Source: Siphonodentalium dalli
Lineage: Eukaryota > Mollusca > Scaphopoda > Gadilida > Siphonodentaliidae
Direction of reading: 5' to 3'
Assembly (NCBI GenBank): GCA_032622095.1
Contig: CP136068.1
Span: 63,572,025 to 63,636,024 of the forward strand
Length of the DNA: 64,000 nucleotides
Shown here: positions 48,401 through 58,334 of the stretch, piece after piece
How positions within the stretch are numbered: the first letter of the stretch is position 1
Layout of the letters: each line of letters begins with the position of its first letter
The notes under the pieces: model-generated
What the model saw: only the letters and a program-made list of their open reading frames with translations
The model's database searches: none
Told to the model about the DNA's origin: nothing
Program-made: the position numbers and the translations under genes

Positions 48401-51049
48401 TAATCTAACGGCAATCATAAATGCAACACCAACGTGCATGTTCAGTGGAGATTATCGCACTATCACCTATGTATCAATAAAATGTATTAGCATTAGAGAT
48501 ATTACTATACATGTAGTCCGGACCCACGTCCATAAGAACTAATACAGATATGATATCCGCCCGAGATATAGAAGATTCAATTTCAATTAGTCTAGCCCGG
48601 AAACTCAATATCTTCTGTTTGCAACATATATGAATCCGATTGACATTCACAACAATTTAACTCACATATTAGTCGAGACTAAAATATCAATGTACAGAAA
48701 AACATGCACATCAAGCAACGTATGGCGAGAACAACTTGTATACATATGTATGCAGTGTTGTTCTCTTATTTGACTATTGGTCCCATGTTATGTCATTAAA
48801 GAGCATTTTCTGTGTGTGCGAGATGAATTTCATGTTACGTTAATAGGCAATGACTATGATGTGTGAACTTTGATTGCTCGTGGACTCATATCCCACTTTG
48901 CCAAAACCGATTAGATATCTTCTTTGCTGGATTTCAAAATGTATGCCATTTTTGTTTTTTGCGTTACTGCATATAATATAACAGCAGATGGTGATTCTGT
49001 TATTTAGTGTTTCATTTGGCCAAAACTGTTGCAAGGCTCTCTGAAAATGTTGGTGGACATTCAAAAGGACATGTTAAGGAGGGCTTCACATTCAAGAATG
49101 TCACAATATATTAATGATAGTCATATGTTAGCATTGACCATTACAACATCACTTCGTACCGCATCGAGTGCGTGATTATTTGTAACGGTTAATGACCATC
49201 CTCTATTATTACCAGTTGTCTACATATTGTTAATCCTTTACTTACCTAACGTCTCAAAATGACATCAAATGTGTCAAACAATAGTCAAATGCGCATTGGA
49301 GATCGATACACGATACACGATCCGGCAAATTAAACTATTTAAGTCATTCTCGGAATTTCGCTAAGTGTTTTTTGGTTGGTTTGTCTTTCTCCAAATATTT
49401 GATATAAAGTTCCTGATAATTGCTAAACAAAATAACCTAAACATTCAACAAATGCAAATTTCCATCCAGTATTAATCCTGGCATCACACCTGCGTCATAG
49501 CTAAGGGTGTGACATTTGGAACCTGCCGTATGATACATTTTGACCGGCTTTCGTATTCATTGTTCGCAGCGTGTTGACATTAGAATTAGCCATCATGTTG
49601 TACGTCATCTTGGATTTTGGTTGTTTCCTAAGACCAGATGTGGATGCAAATTAAATATTTTATGTTTCTTCGTTGTATTCAACACATTCAACACAAAGTA
49701 ATTCCGAACGATTTGCTTAATTCTTTGCATTCTGGACTATAGTCACAAGTGACGCCATTATGTGGACGTTTGTGACTGGGTGGTGGTTAAGTTTTTGTTT
49801 ACTAATTCTCCAACTGATAAGATGGACTAATGGTGGAACTACTGTACCATGTGAACTATCGTCTATGTAGTCACTTCAATGATATACAATATGCCACAAG
49901 GGGACGTCCCCTTTATAGTTCGTTCGTATGACCGTTCGCTAAGTGGTACAATTAAAATTGGATGCCATATTGGACGCCATCTTGCTGTTTCATACTCTTC
50001 TAATAGTGAATATGGATGGAAATTCATACCTGTCACTTCGTATGTATGTTGTACATTAAATAAAACAAAATACTGCGCATAATGCTATCACTCGTGGTTC
50101 CAATCCCAGGCGATAACTTAATTTCGAATTTTATGACATTGGATGGAGGGATACATTTTTACCTATTAGTTTACCAATTGAAAAGATGTACTAATGGTCA
50201 AATTAATGTTTGATATGAAATGTTATTCTATGTAATCATTACAATAATATAGATTTTACCACTGGGGACGTTCCTTTTCGGGATTTTTCGTATGTCGCTT
50301 CACAAAGTCTTAAAATAAAAACTGACCGCCATATTGGACGCTATCTTGGATTTTTATACTCTTCTAATGGTGAATATGGTTGGAAATTCACATTTGACAC
50401 TTGTCATGTGTGTTCTACACTAAATAAAAGCAAAAACTACGCATTATTCTATCATTCTGGGATCCAATCCCCGGCGATGGCAGTACTCAGCTTTTTATGA
50501 CATTGGGGGAGGGTTAAGTTTTTGCCTATCATTACAATATCTGTCGGGTTAGGATAATAAAGTTAATACCCCCGGTAGCAAATACTTCACTCTTTCCAAA
50601 CATATATGACATGTTAAGCTAGGTTGAGCGTGCTAGTTTTTTACAGAGTTGACGGGCCACGGTTTCTCTGAATCGTCATGATGTTTTGACGCATAACGTT
50701 ATATTCTCTACCATGATGTCGTGAAAACTCGAACAAACCAGAAACAATAAGAACGTTCCAATATAGTATCACCATGTACCCCATAATAACAAATAGAACG
50801 TTCTGTTTTTGGTGATGTGCTTAACTTTTAACCAATTGTGTATAGCTGGTCAACCGCTGAAAACAGGCTAATTTTTCGGTAGGGTACCTTCACAAATAGT
50901 CTTACCATACATAGCTGCCACCAATCCCGGCAAGGCCAAGAATCATTTTCATAAATGATATAGATTTACCTTCCAGAAAAAGTTGGTTTCAACTTGTTCT
51001 ACCGAGGGTAGGGGTATACGACCACTTTTGGCATTTGGCCGCTCCTCTA
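45439..51049. mobile_element. Foldback-like DNA element F2 (5.6 kb, TTG duplication)
   Basis: Ends TAGAGGAGCGGCCAAAT and its inverse, flanked by TTG at 45436-45438 and 51050-51052. Inverted arms match from the ends to at least 46.2 and 50.25 kb (for example GGTAGGGTACCTTCACAAAT against its complement), and repeated units extend further in. Units of about 360 bp carry CCAAGATGGCGTCCAATATG at 46.13 and 46.50 kb and the inverse at 49.97 and 50.33 kb. The TAG...CTA ends, 3-bp duplication and internal design resemble F1, suggesting one superfamily. No transposase seen; the centre (about 47.6-49.6 kb) is plain AT-rich sequence. Confidence 0.8.
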
Positions 51050-51052
51050 TTG

Positions 51053-51396
51053 ATACACAGTGACTGCACACATGCTCTTGTCGGAAGATCAGAGAAAACT
51101 TCAAAGGGCCAGAATTGATTGAAGGTCCCCGACACTTCCAGACAGTTCGAGAATTGCTACTAAGTATCTGATACTACCGCGTGTACCAATTAATGATTGC
51201 ATTGCACTCTACTATCGGTGACACAGGGTTTAGTATTAGTTTTGCATCATTTAACCTAATATTTTGAGGATTAATCACGTTCACATTCAACTGACAACGG
51301 AATGCGGTTTCGTCCGGTTCATTTTTTTCTAACCGGTTACGTCGCTAACCGGATGCTAACTGGATATCCGTCTATCCGTTTCAGCTCTACCATAAT
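51053..51396. other. Gene-free stretch
   Basis: Nothing recognisable apart from a short AACCGGTTACGTCGCTAACC imperfect repeat near 51.33-51.37 kb. Confidence 0.4.
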
Positions 51397-51826
51397 TGGT
51401 ATGGAAGGTCCTTGGGTGACAGGGATGCAGATGTGTTAAAATGAGGTCACCGGGTCAAATGAGGGCGGAGCCAGGGACATAACTTGTCCATCCATTGTAA
51501 TTCTTAAAATGTCGTCAGGCCTCTTCAGCTTATATTTGGTATGAGTGACTAGGATTCAGTTTTGATTCAGAATTGGATAACTGGGTCAAATAGGGTCGGA
51601 CCCAGGGACATAGTTATTCTTAAAACATCTTCTCAAGAACCATTTCAATTTTGGCATATTTAGCATACATTTTGGTATAGAGAGTCCATGGGTGACTGGG
51701 ATTCAGATTTGTTCACATGGGTTCACCAGGTCAAATAGGGTTGCGACCAGGGACATAACTCTTCCCCCATAGTAATTTTTAAAATGGCTCCTCCTCGAGA
51801 GCCATCAGGCCTATTTAACCTATATG
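51397..51826. repeat. Three tandem units of ~137 bp
   Basis: Units starting near 51399, 51537 and 51670 share TTGGTAT, GGGTGACNGGGATTCAGAT-like text, GGGTCAAATAGGG and CAGGGACATA, then TTCTTAAAA. Degenerate satellite; no coding frame. Confidence 0.7.
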
Positions 51827-52108
51827 TAAGATAAGATAAGTTTTTATTGACAATCAAGTCGCCTTCACAGGTAGAGTAATTTAGATAAACAGACAAACAA
51901 ATAAGTAAAGAAATAGATAGACAGAACATATGAGAAAGTATTGATTGATGTTGATTGGTGAAATAAAGTGATAAAAGTGATACAACATGCTTAATCTTCA
52001 TGTGCAACAGTCATCAGATATAGGATAAGGCATTAATGGTCCTACATCATGGTACTATATAATATAATAATTTACATGAAAGAGGAAATTATATATTGCA
52101 TGAAGTGG

Positions 52109-52216
52109 CATCAGGCTTAAATACTGAGTTGACTGATATTAGGCTTAAATACTGAGTGACTGATATTAGGCTTAAATACCAAGTGACTGATATTAGGCTT
52201 AAATACTGAATGACTT
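52109..52216. repeat. Minisatellite, ~26-bp unit
   Basis: Four copies of a unit containing GATATTAGGCTTAAATACTG with small changes. Confidence 0.9.
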
Positions 52217-52502
52217 ATTGGACTTGAAGATTAATGGCCAATCTAGCCAGTGACTTAATATAAAAACATGCTATAATATAAATACTACAATGTGTGTTAT
52301 AGGTATCTTGTGGAAAAAGAATGATGCAATATGAGTATAAGCTTAATATTGAGGTTTCAGTGAAAATTGCCCAAGATACATATAACATAATTGAAGTATC
52401 TGTAAATAAATGTAATATACTATTAAATAAAACATATCTACCACTTTCCTACTGATAGTGAAGGGCATATCCATGTCTTTTATTTATTTGGGGACCAAGA
52501 GT

Positions 52503-52720
52503 ACAGTGAAACCTGCTTTGGGCGACCACTGCCAAGAGCGACCACCTGGCTTTAACGACCGGATTGGATTTGTACGGACTGGTTTTACTATATAAATGAC
52601 CTGCCGTGAGCAACCACCTTTCAAACGCAACCAGCGGTCGGTGATTTGTGTCAAAAATGACAAAATTTACCCGTTATGAACGACCACCAGACATGAAAAA
52701 TAAGTCTTTAACTAGTGCTT
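52503..52720. mobile_element. Possible pogo/Tigger-type terminal remnant
   Basis: ACAGTGAAACCTGCTTTGGG is followed by repeated CGACCACC-like boxes, a form seen at ends of pogo/Tigger family elements. The opposite end and a TA duplication were not found, so this is a truncated piece at best. Confidence 0.4.
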
Positions 52721-53101
52721 TTCCAACGTGAGCCCCAGATGCTTCAGCAGGATGCATTTCTTTGATTAAAATTATTTGCAATCACAGACTATGATTTGGG
52801 GATTCCCCACCGGGACATGTGACTAAGCGGAATTCCCAGCTGGAGGGATATATCATTGGTTCATTTTAATCCAAAAGTAGTATTTGGGAACGTGGATTAT
52901 AAAAACTTCATCACTCTTTTTTTTTTTTACATGAATGTTGACGATGTGTTTGACCTAACTAATGTATGATGAAATACAAACAAGATCCTATATTCCATAG
53001 TAGCATAAAAATGAGACTCTGCTTGGCTGTACTGTTGTTTTAGCGATAGGCCTATCATTATAATCCAGTCGCTGCCTCATTGTGATGAAGCACGAAAACG
53101 C
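52721..53101. other. Gene-free flank of the Polinton-like element
   Basis: AT-rich sequence. I looked here for a terminal inverted repeat matching 59.3-59.6 kb and saw none. Confidence 0.4.
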
Positions 53102-53851
53102 TTAGGGCAAAGTGTCTGCCAAATCCAGTTTCCGCTTCTCCAGGGCGATGTGCTTATCCAATTCGGAGAGTTTGGCCAGATTGTTGGTTAACTCGCCCTG
53201 GATAGTCTGCATTGCCTTGTCCAGCCCCCTGAGCTCACGGAGGTTTAGTGGCGGGTCATGCATAGTTTTGAGGATATCACCAATCTGCGTATCCATCAAG
53301 GTGGTCTCCATTCGATTAACCGTGTCCGATGCCTCTGTTGCAATTTGCCCCAAGTCCTGAAGCTCTACACTATCAGCAGCAGCAGCTACCTCATGAAGTG
53401 CATCGCTTGCAGCCTGGAGGGCCGTAACCGCCTTTGGTGGTAGCTCGTCACGTTTGGGCCGGCGCCAATCAACAAACCCCAAGTCTCGGATTGCCTCAGC
53501 TCCACCCCGTTGGCGGGCTATTGACGATAGCGCAAGGGGCTTTTTTGTTTGCGAGTTAATGAGATTGAGATTGGGATATGCCTTTAGTCGGAGCTGTCCG
53601 CGTTGGTCGATCTCAAATTTTGTGCGGTCGCGGCCAAGTGTTGGTCTTGCACCCTTGTCGGCCAGGACGTTATAATAGTCATCAACGGCTGACTGCAGGA
53701 GTTCTTGGTGTAGCGACATGCCTATTGTTGTCGTATTAATACCATAGGTCGGGTCGATCTGGAGACTATGGTCGACCGGCATAACGATTGGCGTTGTTTC
53801 ATCTTGAGGATCATCGGCTCTGATATCAAATGTAGGATTATCAAAGTCCAT
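53102..53851 (-). CDS. Divergent protein of the Polinton-like element, C-terminal coiled coil
   Basis: Intact, 249 codons, ATG at 53851 to TAA. The N-terminal third is acidic and proline-containing (DNPTFDIRADDPQDETTPIV). The middle has RQRGGAEAIRDLGFVDWRRP. The last 100 residues are rich in Leu, Glu, Lys and Ala (LRELRGLDKAMQTIQGEL, then KHIALEKRKLDLAD), probably helical or coiled coil. It is transcribed away from the capsid gene across an 86-base gap. No family recognised; a virion or assembly factor is a guess from position only. It is the only gene on this strand. Confidence 0.8.
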   Translation of the reverse strand: MDFDNPTFDIRADDPQDETTPIVMPVDHSLQIDPTYGINTTTIGMSLHQELLQSAVDDYYNVLADKGARPTLGRDRTKFEIDQRGQLRLKAYPNLNLINSQTKKPLALSSIARQRGGAEAIRDLGFVDWRRPKRDELPPKAVTALQAASDALHEVAAAADSVELQDLGQIATEASDTVNRMETTLMDTQIGDILKTMHDPPLNLRELRGLDKAMQTIQGELTNNLAKLSELDKHIALEKRKLDLADTLP

Positions 53852-53937
53852 TATTATTCTTATATAATTATTATTTGTTTATAATGTATTAAAGGTAAGC
53901 AAGCCACAGTTTAATAGTGACAAGTTATAGCTATATA
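53852..53937. promoter_or_regulatory. Divergent promoter region of the Polinton-like element
   Basis: 86 bases, strongly AT-rich, separate two divergent ATGs. TATATAA-like boxes lie next to each start: TTATATAAG-type text reading toward the minus gene (about 53860-53868), and AGCTATATA directly before the ATG at 53938. Both genes must start here. Individual elements are inferred. Confidence 0.5.
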
Positions 53938-55229
53938 ATGTCAACGAGTAATTACGGACGCAAACTCAACCCATATCGCAGCCTGCGAGACCCCCTCGGA
54001 GTCAAAGGCATCAGGCAGTCTGTTGTTATTACAAACAATCCCAGCACGATTGGGCCAAACCAACAGCTACTTGTGAGGTTTCCCAACCTTGGTGCCAGTG
54101 ACGTAATAGTTCCTGGGACAGTGTGCCTGGCATTTACAATCACGCTAACATCGAAGGATACAACCAAGTCTGTGGTACAGAACCTGGGCCGGGCTATTGT
54201 GAAAAAGACTACAATCAAGATCAGCGGAAATGAGGTCATGTCGATCGACGATTCCGATGTTCTCTACTGCTACCTAGACATGTGGAAAACTACCCAGGAG
54301 AGAGAAAATGCGCAGTATCAGGGTATTGATGTGTCCGCCAACCAAATTACAACAAAACTACGCATAAATGCTTCAAAGACAATACCATAGCAGAAGACAA
54401 GGCTATCGCGAAAGCCTACGGGAATCGATACTACACCCCGCTGGACTTTGAACTGTTGGAAAGTCACATGCCCTTCTACCAAAGCGCACTCGGCGACCGA
54501 CTCGAGTACGAGCTAACTTTCAATGACTACAGGCGGGTGATCAAGGCTACAGGTGATAACGATTCTTCTTACACCATCGGCAACATTAGCCTGGAGTATG
54601 ACATGGTCACTGAGCCTGAGCTGGCCCGTTTGATCCGCACCCAGTATGCAGGCCGCGTCGCAATACTTTATGATCGCATCCTCCGCCACCGCAAGATAGC
54701 TTCAAACAAAAAAGACTCCCTATGGAATATCAACCTCAATATTCCGAGTCGGAGTATGAAAGGCATCTTGCTCCTCTTCGATGAACCTGGAGAAGCTTTC
54801 CAGAGAAAACCCGAAGACTTCTACAATCCGAAGATCGAAAAGGTTGAGGTGACCATTGAGGGTGTACCAAATCAGCTCTACTCTCAAGGCCTGCGTGCCT
54901 ACCAGCAATGGGAAGAAGCAAAAAAGTTCTTCGCATCATCCAGCAAGCGACATCCAGAAGTGGCGATGGTCGCAAAGGATCTGGCCTTGGCTGATGTTTC
55001 GCTAGGAGAGTTTCTGACAAGCAAGTATGCCTTGTGGCTTGATCTCAGGACAACTGATGATGATCAATTACATGGTAATGGGAGGCGCATAGAGAATGCA
55101 TCAGAGGGTGTTACAATTCAGATCACTAAAAAAGCAGAAGCGGGAGGTAAATTGGATTTGTATTTATTCGTATTTATGGATGCTCAACTCAATATAGAGG
55201 ATGGACGATTTGTCTCAGCGCTTTACTAA
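53938..55229 (+). pseudogene. Probable major capsid protein (double jelly-roll type), one frameshift
   Basis: ATG at 53938 opens a frame to TAG 54388-54390. A second frame is open from about 54372 to TAA 55227-55229. They form one gene of about 430 codons broken near 54370. The first half is beta-rich with GIRQSVVITNNPSTIGPNQQ and KKTTIKISGNEVMSI. The second has HMPFYQSALGDRLEYELTF, SLEYDMVTEPELARLIR, WNINLNIPSRSMKGILLLF and a C-terminal DLYLFVFMDAQLNIEDGRF. Length, beta-rich design and position directly before the ATPase fit a Polinton-group capsid protein; a structure prediction would be needed to prove the double jelly roll. Confidence 0.65.
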
Positions 55230-55278
55230 CTAGTTATATTATACTGTAGCTTTGCTATATGGTATAGATACTGTTATT

Positions 55279-55896
55279 ATGGTATATATGTACCCAAAAG
55301 ATGCACACTCAGCCCTCATCTGTGGACAGACTGGCTGTGGAAAAACATTGTTCACCCTCAATCTGCTGGAGGGCTCATACTGTGGCATGTTTCGACACAT
55401 TGTAATCCTGTACCCCACTGTGCGGCACAACAAGGCGTACCAGGGCCGGCTGTGGATATGGAATGACCCTGAGATCTATGTTGTTGATTCGGGCGAGCGA
55501 CTCCATGATTGGCTACGGGCTTTCTACCAAATTTTTCAGGGTGAACCCACGTTGTATATTGTTGATGACTGCTCAGCCACGAAGGCCCTGACGAAGAAAA
55601 GGGATATGCTTTCTGAGCTGGCCTTCTCAGGCAGACACGCATATCAAAGTGTCTGGGTCCTCACTCAGAAGTACAACTCCGTCCTTAAGGACCTGTGTGA
55701 GCAGACTCGCTGGGTCGCCCTCTTCCACTGTAAAGACCGGGACTCGTTTGAGGATTGTCTACGCGAAAATGACGTGATCCTTGCCAGGAAAGATCGAGCT
55801 GCAGTTAGACAGCTACTCTCAGAGACGAAGCATGCTAAGCTTTTGTTAAAGACAGATCAACCAACTGCTTATAAGATTGCTTTATTAACTGCTTAA
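55279..55896 (+). CDS. A32/FtsK-HerA family genome packaging ATPase
   Basis: Intact, 205 codons from the ATG at 55279. Walker A GQTGCGKT at residues 16-23, Walker B LYIVDD at 92-97, and WVLTQK at 126-131 following a GRHAYQS segment, in the position of the sensor motif of A32-like ATPases. In the family it powers DNA entry into preformed capsids. It starts 49 bases after the capsid gene. An in-frame TTG at 55252 lies upstream, but the ATG is the natural eukaryotic start; a second ATG at 55288 is possible. No inactivating change is seen. Confidence 0.9.
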   Translation: MVYMYPKDAHSALICGQTGCGKTLFTLNLLEGSYCGMFRHIVILYPTVRHNKAYQGRLWIWNDPEIYVVDSGERLHDWLRAFYQIFQGEPTLYIVDDCSATKALTKKRDMLSELAFSGRHAYQSVWVLTQKYNSVLKDLCEQTRWVALFHCKDRDSFEDCLRENDVILARKDRAAVRQLLSETKHAKLLLKTDQPTAYKIALLTA

Positions 55897-55931
55897 CTAT
55901 TAAGCTAGATACTTAATAGATATTAAATAAG

Positions 55932-56638
55932 ATGTGGCAAGTACTATATAATATAATCAGCGTTGCTTCGCAACCACTAATTGTTGTCATCCTTGTGTGG
56001 TTCTATATTAAACTTCGGCCACAAATGGTTATAATTAACAAAGTAACAACGTTGTTAAGATTATTAATACCCATAAATTGTGATGACCAAATCGATCAAC
56101 TGCTGGAACTACAGACGATGGAACCGATGAGAGATGATGTTGAAGCTACACATCAACAAAATGGTGCTGTTGTTGCGAAGCATCGGGAAAGGCTCGCCGC
56201 ACTGGCTGCAGGGGGTCAGGCTATACAGTATCTTGGGAAAGCAGTCACGGCAGACCAAGTGGATGGAATGAATGACGAGAAGATAAATAAGCTAACGCCC
56301 GTTATGAGGCGCGGTTGAGCGCTGCGATGACTAAGACACTGGGGCAGGCAGCGCTCCAGCTGTATGCTGGACTCGCCGGCGTCCTCCTCCCGATTCCTCC
56401 CGAGAACCAACCGATTCTCGTCGCTGATCTTGAGGCCGACCCCTTCGTCGAGCATGCGCTGAGCAGTGCTACATGTGCGCTGTACCATCAATATGGAATG
56501 TATTTAGCACCCTTGACTGCCGCGTTGACCACTGTAAAACATTGTCAATTTGGACATGTCTGCCCACAGAATATACAGTCAAGCAAAGACGAAAGTGATG
56601 GAGGAGATAGCCAGGGTGACAATTACTCCGAAAAATAA
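55932..56638 (+). pseudogene. Membrane-anchored protein of the Polinton-like element, one frameshift
   Basis: The first frame runs from ATG 55932 to TGA 56316-56318 (128 codons). It has an N-terminal membrane segment (SQPLIVVILVWFYI, about residues 13-26), then a Leu/Glu-rich part and GAVVAKHRERLAALAAGG. The second frame, open across this stop and ending at TAA 56638, reads AAMTKTLGQAALQLYAGLAG, ENQPILVADLEADPFVEHAL and CQFGHVCPQN. It is open from about 56298, upstream of any ATG, and the first frame turns basic and short there. I therefore read one gene of about 235 codons with a one-base change near 56295-56300. Two overlapping genes are the alternative. Function unknown. Confidence 0.6.
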
Positions 56639-56993
56639 ATCCCCAAAAGATCCCAAGAAGGTCGCAGCTGGGAGAGCAGGAGCCGCGGCTCGGCAGGCAA
56701 AAGAGGAAAAGATCCTCAATGATCTGCGGGAGGCCAAGAATACATTTCATAATGTTCCTTCGCAAGCTCAAGAGCCACAGACAAAACCAACTTGTGACAC
56801 CAAAGACAAACAAATAAATAATAGTATTTGGATCGTAGGGTGTTGTGGGTTGGCTGGTGTTGTTATATGTGCATATATATATCGTAGGAATCTGTTGCGA
56901 ATAAACAGGAACAGCCACACTCATGCTGCGAAGCAACAAGTATTACTAAGCGACAAGCAACCTGCTAAATTAGACGTATTCTATATGCAATAA
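56556..56993 (+). CDS. Basic single-pass membrane protein of the Polinton-like element
   Basis: 145 codons from ATG 56556, overlapping the end of the preceding gene by 83 bases. Residues 1-60 are Lys/Ala/Arg-rich (KNKSPKDPKKVAAGRAGAAA, KEEKILNDLREAK). One membrane segment, SIWIVGCCGLAGVVICAYIY, lies near residues 90-109, followed by Arg-Arg and a polar tail. The basic N-terminal part could bind DNA or acidic virion surfaces; this is inference. No family recognised. Confidence 0.7.
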   Translation: MSAHRIYSQAKTKVMEEIARVTITPKNKSPKDPKKVAAGRAGAAARQAKEEKILNDLREAKNTFHNVPSQAQEPQTKPTCDTKDKQINNSIWIVGCCGLAGVVICAYIYRRNLLRINRNSHTHAAKQQVLLSDKQPAKLDVFYMQ

Positions 56994-57010
56994 TATACTA
57001 TTGATAGAAC

Positions 57011-57250
57011 ATGACTACCCCAATTACAGATGGAAAAATGCTCGTCAACGCACTCTATCACAGCGCTGTTGTGTGTGGCTTTGCCATAGGCTACTCCCGC
57101 CTGGGCAAAATGGTTTTTGGAGTTGTTGCGCCTAAGCTAGACTTCACTCCTCGCGATGTGGGTATGGTAGTTGTTGATATAGCCTCCGCCATGGCCACGA
57201 AAGATATGCTAATTAAACAGGGACTCATACCAGCCGATATTATGAAGTAA
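57011..57250 (+). CDS. 79-residue conserved small protein of the Polinton-like element
   Basis: Intact ATG to TAA. Shares its whole length with the protein at 2628-2867. Hydrophobic around residues 14-40 (SAVVCGFAIGYSRLG), then PKLDFTPRDVGMVVVDIA and TKDMLIKQ. Conservation between two copies in one window, with the same next gene, shows that it is a real gene of this element family. Role unknown; probably membrane- or virion-associated. Confidence 0.85.
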   Translation: MTTPITDGKMLVNALYHSAVVCGFAIGYSRLGKMVFGVVAPKLDFTPRDVGMVVVDIASAMATKDMLIKQGLIPADIMK

Positions 57251-57294
57251 TTATACTATTAGGTATATACGTAATAATATTACATATTCGAATA

Positions 57295-57705
57295 ATGGCA
57301 ACAGTCGCGATAATGGTCGGTGGTGCACTAGCCAATGCATTAGCATTCAGTGGGTCAAACTTCCTTTTCTCAAAGTTGAGAGGATCGGATGTTGAGGAAG
57401 AGCGAAAGCGCCATGATTTAGCTATAGAGCAGCTCCAAGCTGCGCAGGCAAAATGGTCCCGAAAACGAACTGCACACTTGGACTGGATAAACAAAGAACT
57501 TCGACGTCAGGGTCACGCTGTACAAACTTTCAGAGACGTCGACGTTGCAATTCGCGAGTATGCAATGTTATTTCAGGGTTCGTCAGCTGAACCCCAGCTT
57601 TCCGACTTCTACACACCGTCAGAGGGTCCAAAAAATCGTGAGATTGCATTCATCGTCCTGGGAATGGGCGTTACAGGACTAGTCGCCTATAAACTCGCCA
57701 AGTAA
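57295..57705 (+). CDS. Coiled-coil protein with terminal hydrophobic segments
   Basis: Intact, 136 codons. Hydrophobic N-terminus (VAIMVGGALANALAFSG, residues 4-20), a charged helical centre with coiled-coil character (DVEEERKRHDLAIEQLQAAQ, then LDWINKELRRQGHAVQTF, residues 32-80), the motif LSDFYTPSEGPKN, and a C-terminal membrane segment (IAFIVLGMGVTGLVAYKLAK). It matches the decayed gene at 2880-3301. Such a layout could span a membrane or bridge capsid and membrane. Function unknown. Confidence 0.85.
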   Translation: MATVAIMVGGALANALAFSGSNFLFSKLRGSDVEEERKRHDLAIEQLQAAQAKWSRKRTAHLDWINKELRRQGHAVQTFRDVDVAIREYAMLFQGSSAEPQLSDFYTPSEGPKNREIAFIVLGMGVTGLVAYKLAK

Positions 57706-57735
57706 TCTCGACATTGAAGTCGTAAATATATTTGA

Positions 57736-57957
57736 CAACAATGGATCTGGAAAATCATAAGTGACCTAGCAGCCCAAGTTGACAATGAGTCCTCGTACGT
57801 GCGGATCATAGAAAATGTCCCCATAACCCACAATGGCCGGGTGTTAGTCGTGATCCTATTTACCTTGGAGTTTCTGCAGCCAGGGGCAATTCCGGCCATC
57901 CTGCAATACTGGCGCAAGCGGATTTTTTCACAACTAGACAAACAAGTCCTATTGTAA
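57736..57957 (+). pseudogene. Small membrane protein lacking a start codon
   Basis: A frame of 73 codons runs from just after TGA 57733-57735 to TAA 57955-57957 and contains no ATG. It reads WIWKIISDLAAQVDNESS, then a membrane-like stretch VLVVILFTLEFLQPGAIPAI. An ATG at 57741-57743 is one base out of frame, so a single-base change just after the start probably inactivated it. It lies in the gene series with short spacers on both sides. Confidence 0.55.
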
Positions 57958-57965
57958 ATATAATA

Positions 57966-58334
57966 ATGGGTCTCCCCGAAGAACTGTATTGTGCAATGCT
58001 AGAAGTTGGTTTCTGTGCCGATATAAAAATCCCGCCGGCCTTTACCCTTGGCATAGATATGTCAATTATCGATTTGGCACGACAGTCCCTCGACCTGTGG
58101 CAAAGCGATGAGAGGGAGATGTTCCACTTTGCGAAGGAAGTCCTTGCATGTTCGGACGGTTTTCCTTCGCAGGATGATGTCTGTTGGAGACTGATTACTC
58201 TGCTTAAATACCTGGCCAGTTTTGATGAGCTCGAAAGCAATAGACAAGAATCCTGCAAATATTGCAAAGTACAAGAAGAGCCCTTTTACGATGAGCTCGA
58301 AGAGCTTGACAAAGCTCGGGAATATTTACTATAG
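57966..58334 (+). CDS. Hypothetical 122-residue acidic protein of the Polinton-like element
   Basis: ATG 57966 directly after TATAATA, to TAG 58332-58334. Acidic and Leu-rich, with MSIIDLARQSLDLWQSDERE, a Cys pair in SCKYCKVQ, and a highly charged end (YDELEELDKAREYLL). No family recognised. It overlaps the open frame of the integrase, which begins in another frame at about 58322, suggesting coupled expression. Confidence 0.65.
   Translation: MGLPEELYCAMLEVGFCADIKIPPAFTLGIDMSIIDLARQSLDLWQSDEREMFHFAKEVLACSDGFPSQDDVCWRLITLLKYLASFDELESNRQESCKYCKVQEEPFYDELEELDKAREYLL

Noticed and set aside
55932-56993. Bacterial-style operon with overlapping genes (phage origin)
   Set aside because: No ribosome binding sites, surrounding animal repeats, and an integrase of Polinton type; eukaryotic virus-like origin fits better.
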